Below are positions 1-6,421 of a stretch of DNA of 9,604 nt, piece after piece. The translations under genes were made by a program, and so were the position numbers. Origin of the DNA: Opitutia bacterium UBA7441 (GTDB lineage: Bacteria > Verrucomicrobiota > Verrucomicrobiia > Opitutales > Coraliomargaritaceae); NCBI GenBank assembly GCA_002480015.1, contig DLQD01000097.1:4480-14083 (forward strand). The letters run 5' to 3'. Positions within the stretch are counted from its first letter, which is position 1. Each line of letters starts with the position of its first letter. The notes below the pieces were generated by a model. It ran no database searches. It saw only the letters and a list, made by a program, of their open reading frames with translations, and was not told where the DNA came from.

Positions 1-106
1 CAGTGGTGTCAGCAACGCATGCAGTCGTCGCAACCGACAGACTTAGACCCACAGCAACGGCACCGATGAGAGCGCGTGTCTGTTGTAAATAATCCAATCC
101 AAGCAT
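1..106 (-). CDS. N-terminus of a secreted protein (partial, runs off the left edge)
   Basis: An open frame begins at an ATG whose first base is 106 and stays open to the window edge, giving 35 complete codons. The peptide starts MLGLDYLQQTRALIGAV and continues with a hydrophobic stretch (AVAVGLSLSVATTA) ending near CVADTT, which looks like a Sec signal peptide. Cys30 is present, but the residues before it (TTA) make a poor lipobox, so type I processing near residues 29-32 is more likely. An AGGA Shine-Dalgarno at 114-117 sits 7 bases before the ATG; it is the clearest ribosome binding site in the window and supports the start. The gene lies directly behind the terminator of the PEP-CTERM gene on the same strand. 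The mature protein is not visible, so no function can be assigned. Confidence 0.65.
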   Translation of the reverse strand, partial: MLGLDYLQQTRALIGAVAVGLSLSVATTACVADTT

Positions 107-113
107 GGCGTAA

Positions 114-117
114 TCCT
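114..117 (-). promoter_or_regulatory. Shine-Dalgarno AGGA for the partial secreted-protein gene
   Basis: The minus strand reads AGGA seven bases upstream of the ATG at 106. It decides the start of a gene of which only 35 codons are visible. It lies immediately downstream of the U-tract of the neighbouring terminator. Confidence 0.6.
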
Positions 118-126
118 ATTCCCCCC

Positions 127-160
127 AAAAAAAGCCCCGATGCCCATGACATCGGGGCTT
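127..160 (-). terminator. Rho-independent terminator of the PEP-CTERM gene
   Basis: On the minus strand a perfect 11-bp stem (AAGCCCCGATG, positions 132-142 paired with 150-160) closes a 7-base loop (143-149) and is followed by an uninterrupted run of seven T (complement of 127-133). It begins 28 bases past the stop codon of the PEP-CTERM gene. On the plus strand the stem is not followed by T, so it works in one direction only. Only 20 bases separate the end of the U-tract from the next ATG at 106, so the following gene must use a promoter overlapping or upstream of this hairpin, or depend on readthrough. Confidence 0.92.
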
Positions 161-188
161 ACCCTATAGTAACCCTAATATGAAAAAT

Positions 189-962
189 TTATCGACGGCG
201 ACGCACCATCACAAAACCGAGGGAAAGCAGGCCACCGAGCAAGGCGTAGGAGCTTGGCTCTGGAACGACGGTGATGCTGAAATCAACATTTCCAACACCA
301 ACAGCGCCAGCGGCACCACTAACAGCTCCTGAAACATAAAGATTTGGATTAGCAACAGGATTCAAAGTTACATCCTGGTCGTTGTTGAAAGTATACCCGT
401 CCAATCCAGTGCCCTGTCCAATGACGATTTCGTGGTTCAGACTTCTGGACTCTTCAATCAACACTCTAGAAAATCCGTCGAATTGCGCACCTCCGGAACT
501 TACCGTGAGACTCTCCACTGAGAATACTAGCGAGTTATTAGTAACAAGCGTATCGGTAGCCGTCCCCCATGCTCCAGGATTACCCGCACCAGCACTTAGT
601 ATCACATCTCTGGGATTTGATCCAATCGTAGCTGAAGATGCACCTAGACCACCATTAACGACGGTTCCATTCGCATATGCATCAACCCGCACAGTAAAGC
701 TAAGCGTATCGAGGCCAGGAACCCCATCGAAGTCCAGTCCTGAGTAGCTAATCGCATAGAGAAAATCTCCGCCGACGAACGACTGAGCGACAGTCAAATT
801 TGCAGTCGAGCCGTTCGCCTGCAGCGAGTTAGCAATTCCGTCGCCTGAGGAAAGTGTGGTAAAATTGACAGTTGTCTGAGCATTGGCGGACTGCGCACAA
901 GCGAATGCCATGACAGCAGCAACGGCCGAAGAAGTTAAAAATTTAGAGTAGGTCATAGTCAT
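189..962 (-). CDS. PEP-CTERM sorting domain-containing secreted protein
   Basis: A 257-residue protein of unknown function that is exported and probably handled by an exosortase. Residues 1-28 form a signal peptide with probable cleavage after ANA (28|29). Residues 29-231 are rich in Gly, Ser, Asn, Thr and Val and have a beta-sandwich-like pattern; no catalytic motif is recognised. The C-terminus is a textbook PEP-CTERM tail: VPEPSS with the PEP triplet at 234-236, a hydrophobic helix at about 239-253 and a final RRRR (254-257). In known PEP-CTERM systems the tail is cut by exosortase and the protein is bound for the surface or an extracellular matrix; the exosortase gene is not in this window. 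The ATG at 962 gives the full signal peptide; a second in-frame ATG at 956 is possible. No Shine-Dalgarno is seen. The gene is divergent from the histidine kinase and ends in a strong terminator. Confidence 0.9.
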   Translation of the reverse strand: MTMTYSKFLTSSAVAAVMAFACAQSANAQTTVNFTTLSSGDGIANSLQANGSTANLTVAQSFVGGDFLYAISYSGLDFDGVPGLDTLSFTVRVDAYANGTVVNGGLGASSATIGSNPRDVILSAGAGNPGAWGTATDTLVTNNSLVFSVESLTVSSGGAQFDGFSRVLIEESRSLNHEIVIGQGTGLDGYTFNNDQDVTLNPVANPNLYVSGAVSGAAGAVGVGNVDFSITVVPEPSSYALLGGLLSLGFVMVRRRR

Positions 963-1154
963 ATATTATGGGTTTTTATTATTGGTTGAATCGCACTCCA
1001 AATGAAGCGCGCGAAAATGGTTTGAAACACTATAACAGTCAGTGCAGCTGAGGTCGATTGAAGGTAGCATCATAACACCTAAATGAAATCGTGTCATCCC
1101 CCCAGATTTAGGGGGCTAGCTATTCCCCCGCGAATAGTGTAGGCTGCCGACATC
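963..1154. other. Divergent intergenic region
   Basis: These 192 bases separate the start codons of the PEP-CTERM gene (left, minus) and the histidine kinase (right, plus), so promoters of both should lie here. The side next to the PEP-CTERM gene is AT-rich. The side next to the kinase holds the inverted-repeat cluster described separately. No good -35/-10 pair with normal spacing was found for either gene, which may mean activator-dependent promoters or a consensus unlike that of E. coli. Confidence 0.6.
1078..1137. promoter_or_regulatory. Cluster of overlapping inverted repeats upstream of the histidine kinase (candidate operator or leader structure)
   Basis: Four pairings can be read directly. 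CCTAAAT (1078-1084) matches ATTTAGG (1106-1112). CCCCC (1099-1103) matches GGGGG (1111-1115) across AGATTTA. The same GGGGG also matches CCCCC at 1125-1129. CTATTC (1120-1125) matches GAATAG (1132-1137). Several of these exclude each other. The last arm ends 17 bases before the kinase ATG. Likely roles are a binding site for a dimeric regulator, possibly the NarL-type regulator encoded downstream, or an mRNA leader fold. Only the symmetry is observed; the role is inferred. Confidence 0.5.
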
Positions 1155-3128
1155 ATGTTTCACCACTTCAGCCATTGCCTTGTCTGCGCCCTGTTCCTTT
1201 TGACTGGCGCACAGTCGATGGCAGCCACGCACTCAGCGGGGACACCCTCCACCCTGCCCCTTCCGCAACTAGAACAGCGTCTATCCGACATCGACTCGCA
1301 ACTCGAGCAACTGGCGCGCTATACGCCGCGTGGCGGGTTCGGCGCCATCGGCTATCGATCGATAGAGTTCGATGGCCCCGACCATCGAACATCGCTGCGT
1401 GTCGATCTGGCCGAAGCAACACCAGTGGATCAAGTCGTGTTGGTGCCCACCATCATACGAGATCCCGCAACGGGCTTCCGACCGGACGGGTTCCCGCAGG
1501 CCCTGCGCATCCTCGACGAACACGGCAAAGTTCTAGCCGAACTAAATTTCACCGACGAGCACCGACACCGCATCGCCCCGCACATTATACCACTGAACGG
1601 CAACACCGTTTCGAGCCTCACGATTGAAGCGACGCGCCTCAGCCAGCGGGCTTTCGACGGAAGATATGTCATCCAACTGGCCGAGCTGCTCGTCTTCAAC
1701 GGAGCAGACAACGTGGCTTTGCGCAGACCCGTAGAGGCGTCCAGCTTCCCCCGCCACTCCGCGACGGCCTGGGGCTCTGAATATGTGACCGACGGAGCCC
1801 TACCCTACCTGATGAACTCAGCACAAGGGACTCCCAGCCGAGCCTACCTGAGCCCACGCAAAAATGCCACCGACGGGCCCCTCGTGCTTTCCATCGACCT
1901 GCAACAAACCTACCCCCTCGATCAGCTGAACCTACACTCCGTCGACCAAAGCGACACGATTCCTCAGGCGTCCCCAGGCGGGATCGGCATGCCACGCCAC
2001 CTACTGGTTGAAGGAGCCAACGAGCCAGACTTCTCAGATGCCCGCACTCTACTGGAAGCCCAGTGTGATTCGAATTTTGATACAGCTCCGATCATGATGT
2101 GGCCCCTATCCGGACTGCACTGCCGCTATGTGCGACTGACCGCTCTGGAACCCTATCTTTACATTTTTGAAGACGGCCCGTTTCCACGTATCGGATTTGC
2201 CGAAATTGAGCTCTTTTCATCCGACCAAAATGTGGCGAGCGGCAAACCATTTGTAGTCCCGGGCGAACAGGTGGACAATCGACGCCCCGCGGATACCCTG
2301 ACCGACCAGCGCAACATCTTCGGCCAGATTCTACCGATGCGGCAATGGCTGGAAGAACTTGCGATTCGTCATGAACTGGAAACAGAACGCCCACTCGTGT
2401 CCGCGGAACTGACCAAACGCTATGCCCGACAAAAGGAAAATTTGCGTCGCATGATTTGGCTAGCCACTTTTCTGGCAGGCGTAATCGGATTCACGATTTT
2501 ATTCGACCGTATGCTCCGGATGCGAAAATTAGCTCAACTCAAAGAGCGCTTTGCCGCGGACCTGCACGACGAACTGGGTGCCAACCTCCACACCATCGGA
2601 CTACTCAGCCAGTTGACCCGAAAAAAAATGAAGACCTCCCCCGAGGATGCCGAACACGTCTTACAGCGCATCGAGAACACCAGCAAACGATCCAGTATCG
2701 CCGTGCGACATGTGACCGAGATGCAGTCGGCTGCAGGGCTTTATACGAACTTAAAAAATGACATGCAACGGGCCGGCGATCGCATCCTAGTCCACGCGAC
2801 GCACGACTTGACGATTGACGGAGAAGCCATTTTAGCCCGCCTCAAGCCGCGCACACAAACCGACCTGTTTTTGTTTTATAAAGAGTGCTTAATCAACATC
2901 AGTCGCCACACCGACGCCACCGAAGTCAGCATACGTCTCCAGGCCAACCAGCAACAAATCACACTGAGCGTATCTGACAATGGCAGCGGCCAGTTGGGAT
3001 CAGACATCCCCGCCTCACTCCAACGTCGTGCCAAATTACTTGGCGGCCAAGTCGACGTCACTAGTAGCCTCGAAGGCGGCTCACGTGTCACCCTGCATCT
3101 CAAGCTCCGCTGGTGGCGAAAACGTTAA
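1155..3128 (+). CDS. Membrane sensor histidine kinase with tandem F5/8-type C (discoidin-like) sensor domains
   Basis: A 657-residue NarX/DesK-class (HisKA_3) kinase, probably sensing an extracytoplasmic ligand and phosphorylating the regulator encoded next. Residues 1-23 form a signal peptide. Residues about 55-182 and 186-355 look like two discoidin/F5-8C-like beta domains; the second opens NVALRRPVEASS and ends with YVRLTALEP...FAEIELF. A helical linker (356-432) leads to one membrane helix (about 433-452). The phospho-acceptor is His471 in DLHDELGANL. The ATPase domain shows an N-box with Asn581 (KECLINISRH), a G1 box DNGSG (608-612) and a C-terminal GGQVDVTSSLEGGSRVTL segment. No PAS or HAMP domain is seen. 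Discoidin-like folds often bind carbohydrate, so glycan sensing is plausible but inferred. The ATG at 1155 is preceded only by a weak AGG (1141-1143); the signal peptide supports it. The stop is 11 bases before the regulator start. Confidence 0.9.
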   Translation: MFHHFSHCLVCALFLLTGAQSMAATHSAGTPSTLPLPQLEQRLSDIDSQLEQLARYTPRGGFGAIGYRSIEFDGPDHRTSLRVDLAEATPVDQVVLVPTIIRDPATGFRPDGFPQALRILDEHGKVLAELNFTDEHRHRIAPHIIPLNGNTVSSLTIEATRLSQRAFDGRYVIQLAELLVFNGADNVALRRPVEASSFPRHSATAWGSEYVTDGALPYLMNSAQGTPSRAYLSPRKNATDGPLVLSIDLQQTYPLDQLNLHSVDQSDTIPQASPGGIGMPRHLLVEGANEPDFSDARTLLEAQCDSNFDTAPIMMWPLSGLHCRYVRLTALEPYLYIFEDGPFPRIGFAEIELFSSDQNVASGKPFVVPGEQVDNRRPADTLTDQRNIFGQILPMRQWLEELAIRHELETERPLVSAELTKRYARQKENLRRMIWLATFLAGVIGFTILFDRMLRMRKLAQLKERFAADLHDELGANLHTIGLLSQLTRKKMKTSPEDAEHVLQRIENTSKRSSIAVRHVTEMQSAAGLYTNLKNDMQRAGDRILVHATHDLTIDGEAILARLKPRTQTDLFLFYKECLINISRHTDATEVSIRLQANQQQITLSVSDNGSGQLGSDIPASLQRRAKLLGGQVDVTSSLEGGSRVTLHLKLRWWRKR

Positions 3129-3139
3129 ACCAACGAATT

Positions 3140-3808
3140 ATGACAGATCCCATTCACATCATGCTCGTCGAAGACAACCCTGGCTATCGGGAAGTCATCG
3201 AGCTCACACTTGCGGACGCAGCCGACCTGCAACTGGACGCCGTCTGCGGAACCGCCGAAGCAGCCCTGCAAGTCCTACAGGACGCCCCTGGGAAACCGCA
3301 GATCATCCTACTGGATATCAACCTGCCCGGCATGAGCGGCATCGCAGCCATTACGCAGATCAAACAACTCAGCCCCGAGACACGGATCATCATGCTCACG
3401 CAGTCCGACTACGAGGCCGATGTCGTGAAAGCGATTCAGACCGGAGCGACTGGCTACCTCCTGAAATCCGCCTCGATCGAGGAAATCATCCAAGGGATCC
3501 GCACCGTTGCCAACGGCGGATCCTCACTGGACGCCAGTGTTGCCAAATATATTGTAGATGCCCTGTATGCGCCGTCCTCAACTGCTAAAGTAAGCATCAA
3601 GCTGAGTAGTCGAGAACTTGAAACTTTAACCCTACTGAGCGAAGGATTATCAAAAAAACAAATTGCCGATCAATTGGGCATCGGAATACACACCGTTGGC
3701 GACCACGTAAAACAAATCTACCGTAAACTCAACGTCCCCAATGCCCCAGCAGCCGTGAGCAAAGGCTTTCGGAGCGGCATTCTACCTAAAGACAGCCGCA
3801 GCGAGTAG
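3140..3808 (+). CDS. Two-component response regulator, NarL/LuxR family (REC-HTH)
   Basis: A 222-residue DNA-binding regulator and likely partner of the upstream kinase. The receiver domain (about 4-122) has the acidic pair Glu11/Asp12, phospho-acceptor Asp59 in ILLDINLPGMSG, Thr87 and the conserved Lys109 (GYLLKSAS). A short linker leads to a LuxR-type helix-turn-helix (about 153-215), with LSSRELETLTLLSEGLSKK, IADQLGIGIHTVGDHV and IYRKLNV. The ATG at 3140 is chosen because the receiver domain begins immediately after it. A GTG at 3113 in the same frame would add nine residues and overlap the kinase end. No Shine-Dalgarno precedes either start, so translational coupling to the kinase is likely. 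Targets are unknown; the neighbouring PEP-CTERM gene and the operon itself are the obvious candidates because of the symmetric elements between them. Confidence 0.92.
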   Translation: MTDPIHIMLVEDNPGYREVIELTLADAADLQLDAVCGTAEAALQVLQDAPGKPQIILLDINLPGMSGIAAITQIKQLSPETRIIMLTQSDYEADVVKAIQTGATGYLLKSASIEEIIQGIRTVANGGSSLDASVAKYIVDALYAPSSTAKVSIKLSSRELETLTLLSEGLSKKQIADQLGIGIHTVGDHVKQIYRKLNVPNAPAAVSKGFRSGILPKDSRSE

Positions 3809-3938
3809 GCAAGGAGTCCACACACACGGCGGTCATATCGATCCCGTATTTTGTGCGGACGATTCTAGCGAGTGTCCGAAACTGACTGCCACTCGATCTT
3901 GGCTTCCCATTTGTCGGTATCGCCCCTATAAAAACGCC
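3809..3938. other. Convergent intergenic region with coding-like minus-strand fragment
   Basis: These 130 bases separate two convergent genes. No hairpin with a U-tract is present in either direction. The only stem noted is CGGAC (3856-3860) with GTCCG (3874-3878) across 13 bases. On the minus strand a frame other than that of the transporter is open from 3966 to a TAG at 3865-3867. It encodes RRFYRGDTDKWEAKI then EWQSVSDTR, with balanced codons that look protein-derived. It has no start codon and no recognised family. It may be the tail of a lost gene or part of a dispersed repeat. Confidence 0.35.
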
Positions 3939-5300
3939 TTACCTGTTTTCCTCGAGAGCCCGCCCTTTAGTTTCTTTAACGAAAAACAAGACAAAGAACA
4001 CGGTGACGACACAGAGTCCACCGTAGATGAAGAATGGGAAACTGTGGTTGTATTTCTCTACGAGTGCTTCGTTCTTGTCCATCATAACGAAAGTTTGAGA
4101 AACCACCGAGTTCGTCAGCCAAAGGAACACGGTGCATGTCGCCATGGCCAGCGAGCGGATTTTATTCGGGAAGATTTCAGAGAGAAGCACCCACACCACA
4201 GGGCCGAGACTCAGTGCGAAGCTGGCAATATAAATAATCACCCAGACGAGTAGCCCACTGCCAGTATCGCCTTTCATGCCTGCGCTCCCCATGGCAAAGA
4301 GCGAGAGCGCCATACCAGAGGCGCCAATGATCATCAGTGGCTTTCTACCGATAATATCGACAGTCCAGATCGCGATCAGGGTGAAGATCACATTGGCTCC
4401 TCCTACGATGACTTGCTGGAGCAAGGCGGCATCCACCTTTTCTCCACCAAGCGAACCAAAAATTTCCGAACCGAAGTAGAGGAAGACATTAATACCTGTC
4501 GCTTGTTGCAGAAAGGCGAGACCTAGCCCTAAGGCTAACAGTTTAAAGTGTGCCGGAGTAAAGAGTTGACTGAATCCTGCCTTTTCCTCGGACAGTGAGA
4601 CTTCGATGGCTTTCATTTCAGCATCAGCCGTTTCCTCGCCCTCGATTTTAACCAGAATGTCACGCGCCTCTTTCTTTCGACCATGCATACTGAGCCAGCG
4701 TGGTGTTTCTGGAATAAAGAAGGTAAGGATACAGAGTGAGGCAGCTGGAAGAGCCTCAGAGCCGAACATCCATCTCCAGCCGGTGGAGATATTCCATGCG
4801 GGATTATCAACGTCCGCGATGAAGTAGTTCACAAAATAGACAATCAACATGCCGCCGACAATGGCGAGTTGGTTCAGAGAAACGAGCCGGCCACGGATGC
4901 GGGCCGGCGCGATCTCTGCGATATACATCGGGCTGGTCATGCTCGCTGCGCCAACGCCGATCCCTCCAATGATGCGGAAGATGATAAACGTGTTGATGTC
5001 ATTCGGCAGCGCAGTCCCGATCGCTGAAATTAAAAACAACAGGCCAGAGATCATGAGCGTCTTTCTTCGACCAATCATATCGCCAAACAAGCCGGCTAAA
5101 ATCGCTCCGGGAATACAGGCCAGCAGAGCACTTGACGCGGCAAAGCCTTTCATACCAGCATCCAGGGTGAACTTGGCCTCAACAAATTGAAGGGAGCCAT
5201 TGATGACTCCGGTGTCGTAGCCAAAGAGCATGCCGCCCAGGGTGGCCACCAGACAGGCGGAGATGAGGTAGAACGATGAGCCAGTTGCTTGGGTGTTCAT
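3939..5300 (-). CDS. MFS sugar porter (sugar/H+ symporter family)
   Basis: A 453-residue, 12-helix inner-membrane transporter of the sugar porter family (TC 2.A.1.1, the XylE/AraE/GLUT group), of normal length. The family signatures are present in order: GGMLFGYDTGVINGS (22-36), GDMIGRRK (73-80), PMYIAEIAPARIRGR (124-138), PETPRWL (197-203) before the cytoplasmic loop, QQATGIN (265-271) in helix 7, IGRKPLMIIG in the second-half repeat, GPVVWVLLSEIFP, and the terminal VKETKGRALEE. In this family the QQ-x3-N motif of helix 7 contacts the sugar, so a monosaccharide substrate is expected; its identity cannot be read from the sequence. It is the last gene of the minus-strand cluster, 116 bases after the esterase, so it may have its own promoter. 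No Shine-Dalgarno is evident before the ATG, and no terminator follows the stop. Confidence 0.93.
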   Translation of the reverse strand: MNTQATGSSFYLISACLVATLGGMLFGYDTGVINGSLQFVEAKFTLDAGMKGFAASSALLACIPGAILAGLFGDMIGRRKTLMISGLLFLISAIGTALPNDINTFIIFRIIGGIGVGAASMTSPMYIAEIAPARIRGRLVSLNQLAIVGGMLIVYFVNYFIADVDNPAWNISTGWRWMFGSEALPAASLCILTFFIPETPRWLSMHGRKKEARDILVKIEGEETADAEMKAIEVSLSEEKAGFSQLFTPAHFKLLALGLGLAFLQQATGINVFLYFGSEIFGSLGGEKVDAALLQQVIVGGANVIFTLIAIWTVDIIGRKPLMIIGASGMALSLFAMGSAGMKGDTGSGLLVWVIIYIASFALSLGPVVWVLLSEIFPNKIRSLAMATCTVFLWLTNSVVSQTFVMMDKNEALVEKYNHSFPFFIYGGLCVVTVFFVLFFVKETKGRALEENR

Positions 5301-5416
5301 GATATGTTGAATCTTATGTTTGTGAGTAATCGCCCGCAGTGCAGCCTTTGGGTGTGTTTTGAAGTAATCATTTTATCAGAAATATGAAGTGATTGTTTAA
5401 CAGCATCAGCCGACAT
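5301..5416 (-). promoter_or_regulatory. AT-rich gap before the transporter, possible internal promoter
   Basis: This gap is much longer than the 21-27 base gaps elsewhere in the cluster. A 29-base imperfect palindrome lies at 5366-5394 (AATCATTTTAT paired with ATGAAGTGATT around a 7-base centre; nine of eleven positions match exactly). On the minus strand TAAAAT (5370-5375) resembles a -10 hexamer, but no good -35 box is correctly spaced. The palindrome could be an operator controlling the transporter separately. No U-tract follows it, so it is not an intrinsic terminator. Confidence 0.3.
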
Positions 5417-6397
5417 CTAGTCCGGTTGCGTGAACGCTTGCCTGAGAGAATGAACTGAGTCCTGTAAGGCTTGCTTGCCCAAATCCAGCACACCAGCCAT
5501 TGCGACAAAAGCATGTGGCACGCCGCGGTAATAGTTACAATGAACTTTAATATCTGCGGCACGAAGTTTTTGTGCATAAGCGAGCGCCTGGTCTCGAAGA
5601 ATATCGCATTCAGCGATGATAAACAATGCGGGTGCTAAGTTCGGAGTGACCGTGGCGTATTGAGGTGAAATTTCCGGATTCGCGACGTCACTGCCTTTGG
5701 TATAGAGCGAAGCCGTCCATGCAAGGACCTCTCGAGTGAAGAAATATCCATCGGCATAGCGCTCCATCGAACCACCTGATAAAGCCGACGCATCACAGAT
5801 GGGATACAACAATACCTGTAAGCACAGCCGATACTTAGGGTGCGACTGAAGCCGTAGCGCAGCCGCGGCTGAAAGATTACCACCCGCGCTATCTCCCGCA
5901 ACGGCGACACGCCCCGGATCTCCCTTCAGGCTCGAAGCATGCTCGAAGCACCAAATCAGCGCATCGTAAAAATCATCCAACGCGGCCGGAAACGGATATT
6001 CCGGCGCCATCCGATAGTCGACCGACACGACGACACAACCGACTACGTCTGCGTAGAACCGGCAAATGCGATCATGACTATTGAGACTGCAAAAAGTCCA
6101 ACAACCACCATGCGCGAACAGTAAAATGGGAAAAGGCCCTGCCCCACTCGGCGTGTAAACCCGAATGCCGATACGTCGCCCGCCCACTTCGATCTGACGA
6201 TCATCAACGCTGAGTCCATTTGTGATCAGTGGCAAATCATGCGCTGCAAATAGGTGCCCCTCTCGCGCCGCAGTGATATCCGTGGCTTCCACGGGGGGCG
6301 CATTCGGGTCATGAATGGATTGCACAATCTGCGCCGCATCCGGACACAACTCTCCAGCAAAATCATCACCGACGATCTGATCATAATGAATAGACAT
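5417..6397 (-). CDS. Alpha/beta hydrolase, hormone-sensitive-lipase (family IV) esterase
   Basis: A 326-residue, probably cytoplasmic carboxylesterase of the alpha/beta hydrolase fold-3 group (PF07859-like). The oxyanion motif is HGGCW (96-100), where the family normally has HGGG. DYRMAPEYPFPAALDD (127-142) is the usual family block. The nucleophile is Ser170 in GDSAGGN, the acid Asp265 in AECDILRDQ, and the base His295 in VPHAF, so the triad is complete. The N-terminal 60 residues form the cap region. There is no signal peptide. Such enzymes hydrolyse short acyl esters, including acetyl groups on small molecules. The ATG at 6397 is preferred; a GTG directly before it (6400) is possible, with a weak GAG upstream. 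It starts about 22 bases after the aldo/keto reductase stop, so co-transcription is likely. Removing an acyl group from an imported sugar is a reasonable inference. Confidence 0.92.
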   Translation of the reverse strand: MSIHYDQIVGDDFAGELCPDAAQIVQSIHDPNAPPVEATDITAAREGHLFAAHDLPLITNGLSVDDRQIEVGGRRIGIRVYTPSGAGPFPILLFAHGGCWTFCSLNSHDRICRFYADVVGCVVVSVDYRMAPEYPFPAALDDFYDALIWCFEHASSLKGDPGRVAVAGDSAGGNLSAAAALRLQSHPKYRLCLQVLLYPICDASALSGGSMERYADGYFFTREVLAWTASLYTKGSDVANPEISPQYATVTPNLAPALFIIAECDILRDQALAYAQKLRAADIKVHCNYYRGVPHAFVAMAGVLDLGKQALQDSVHSLRQAFTQPD

Positions 6398-6421
6398 CAC
6401 AGCTCGATTGTTAGTGACGTT

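Noticed and set aside
382..747. Open frame of 121 codons opposite the PEP-CTERM gene
   Set aside because: Antisense shadow. The minus-strand product has a signal peptide and a diagnostic C-terminal tail; this one has neither a motif nor a plausible start context.
1022..1036. TTGAAA and TATAAC as a promoter for the histidine kinase
   Set aside because: The two hexamers resemble -35 and -10 boxes but are only 3 bases apart, far too close for a sigma-70 promoter.
3113..3139. GTG start at 3113 for the response regulator
   Set aside because: It would add nine residues before the receiver domain with no Shine-Dalgarno. The ATG at 3140 starts directly before the first receiver strand.
2980..3588. 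Open frame of 202 codons on the plus strand
   Set aside because: It overlaps the kinase end and most of the regulator in another frame. The product is rich in Arg, Ser and His without any domain pattern, while both real genes there have clear motifs.
3856..3878. Hairpin CGGAC-N13-GTCCG as a terminator for the convergent genes
   Set aside because: The stem is only 5 bp with a 13-base loop and there is no T-run after it on either strand.
4849..5190. Open frame of 113 codons opposite the sugar porter
   Set aside because: Its hydrophobic look mirrors the membrane helices on the other strand. The transporter carries the full set of sugar porter signatures.
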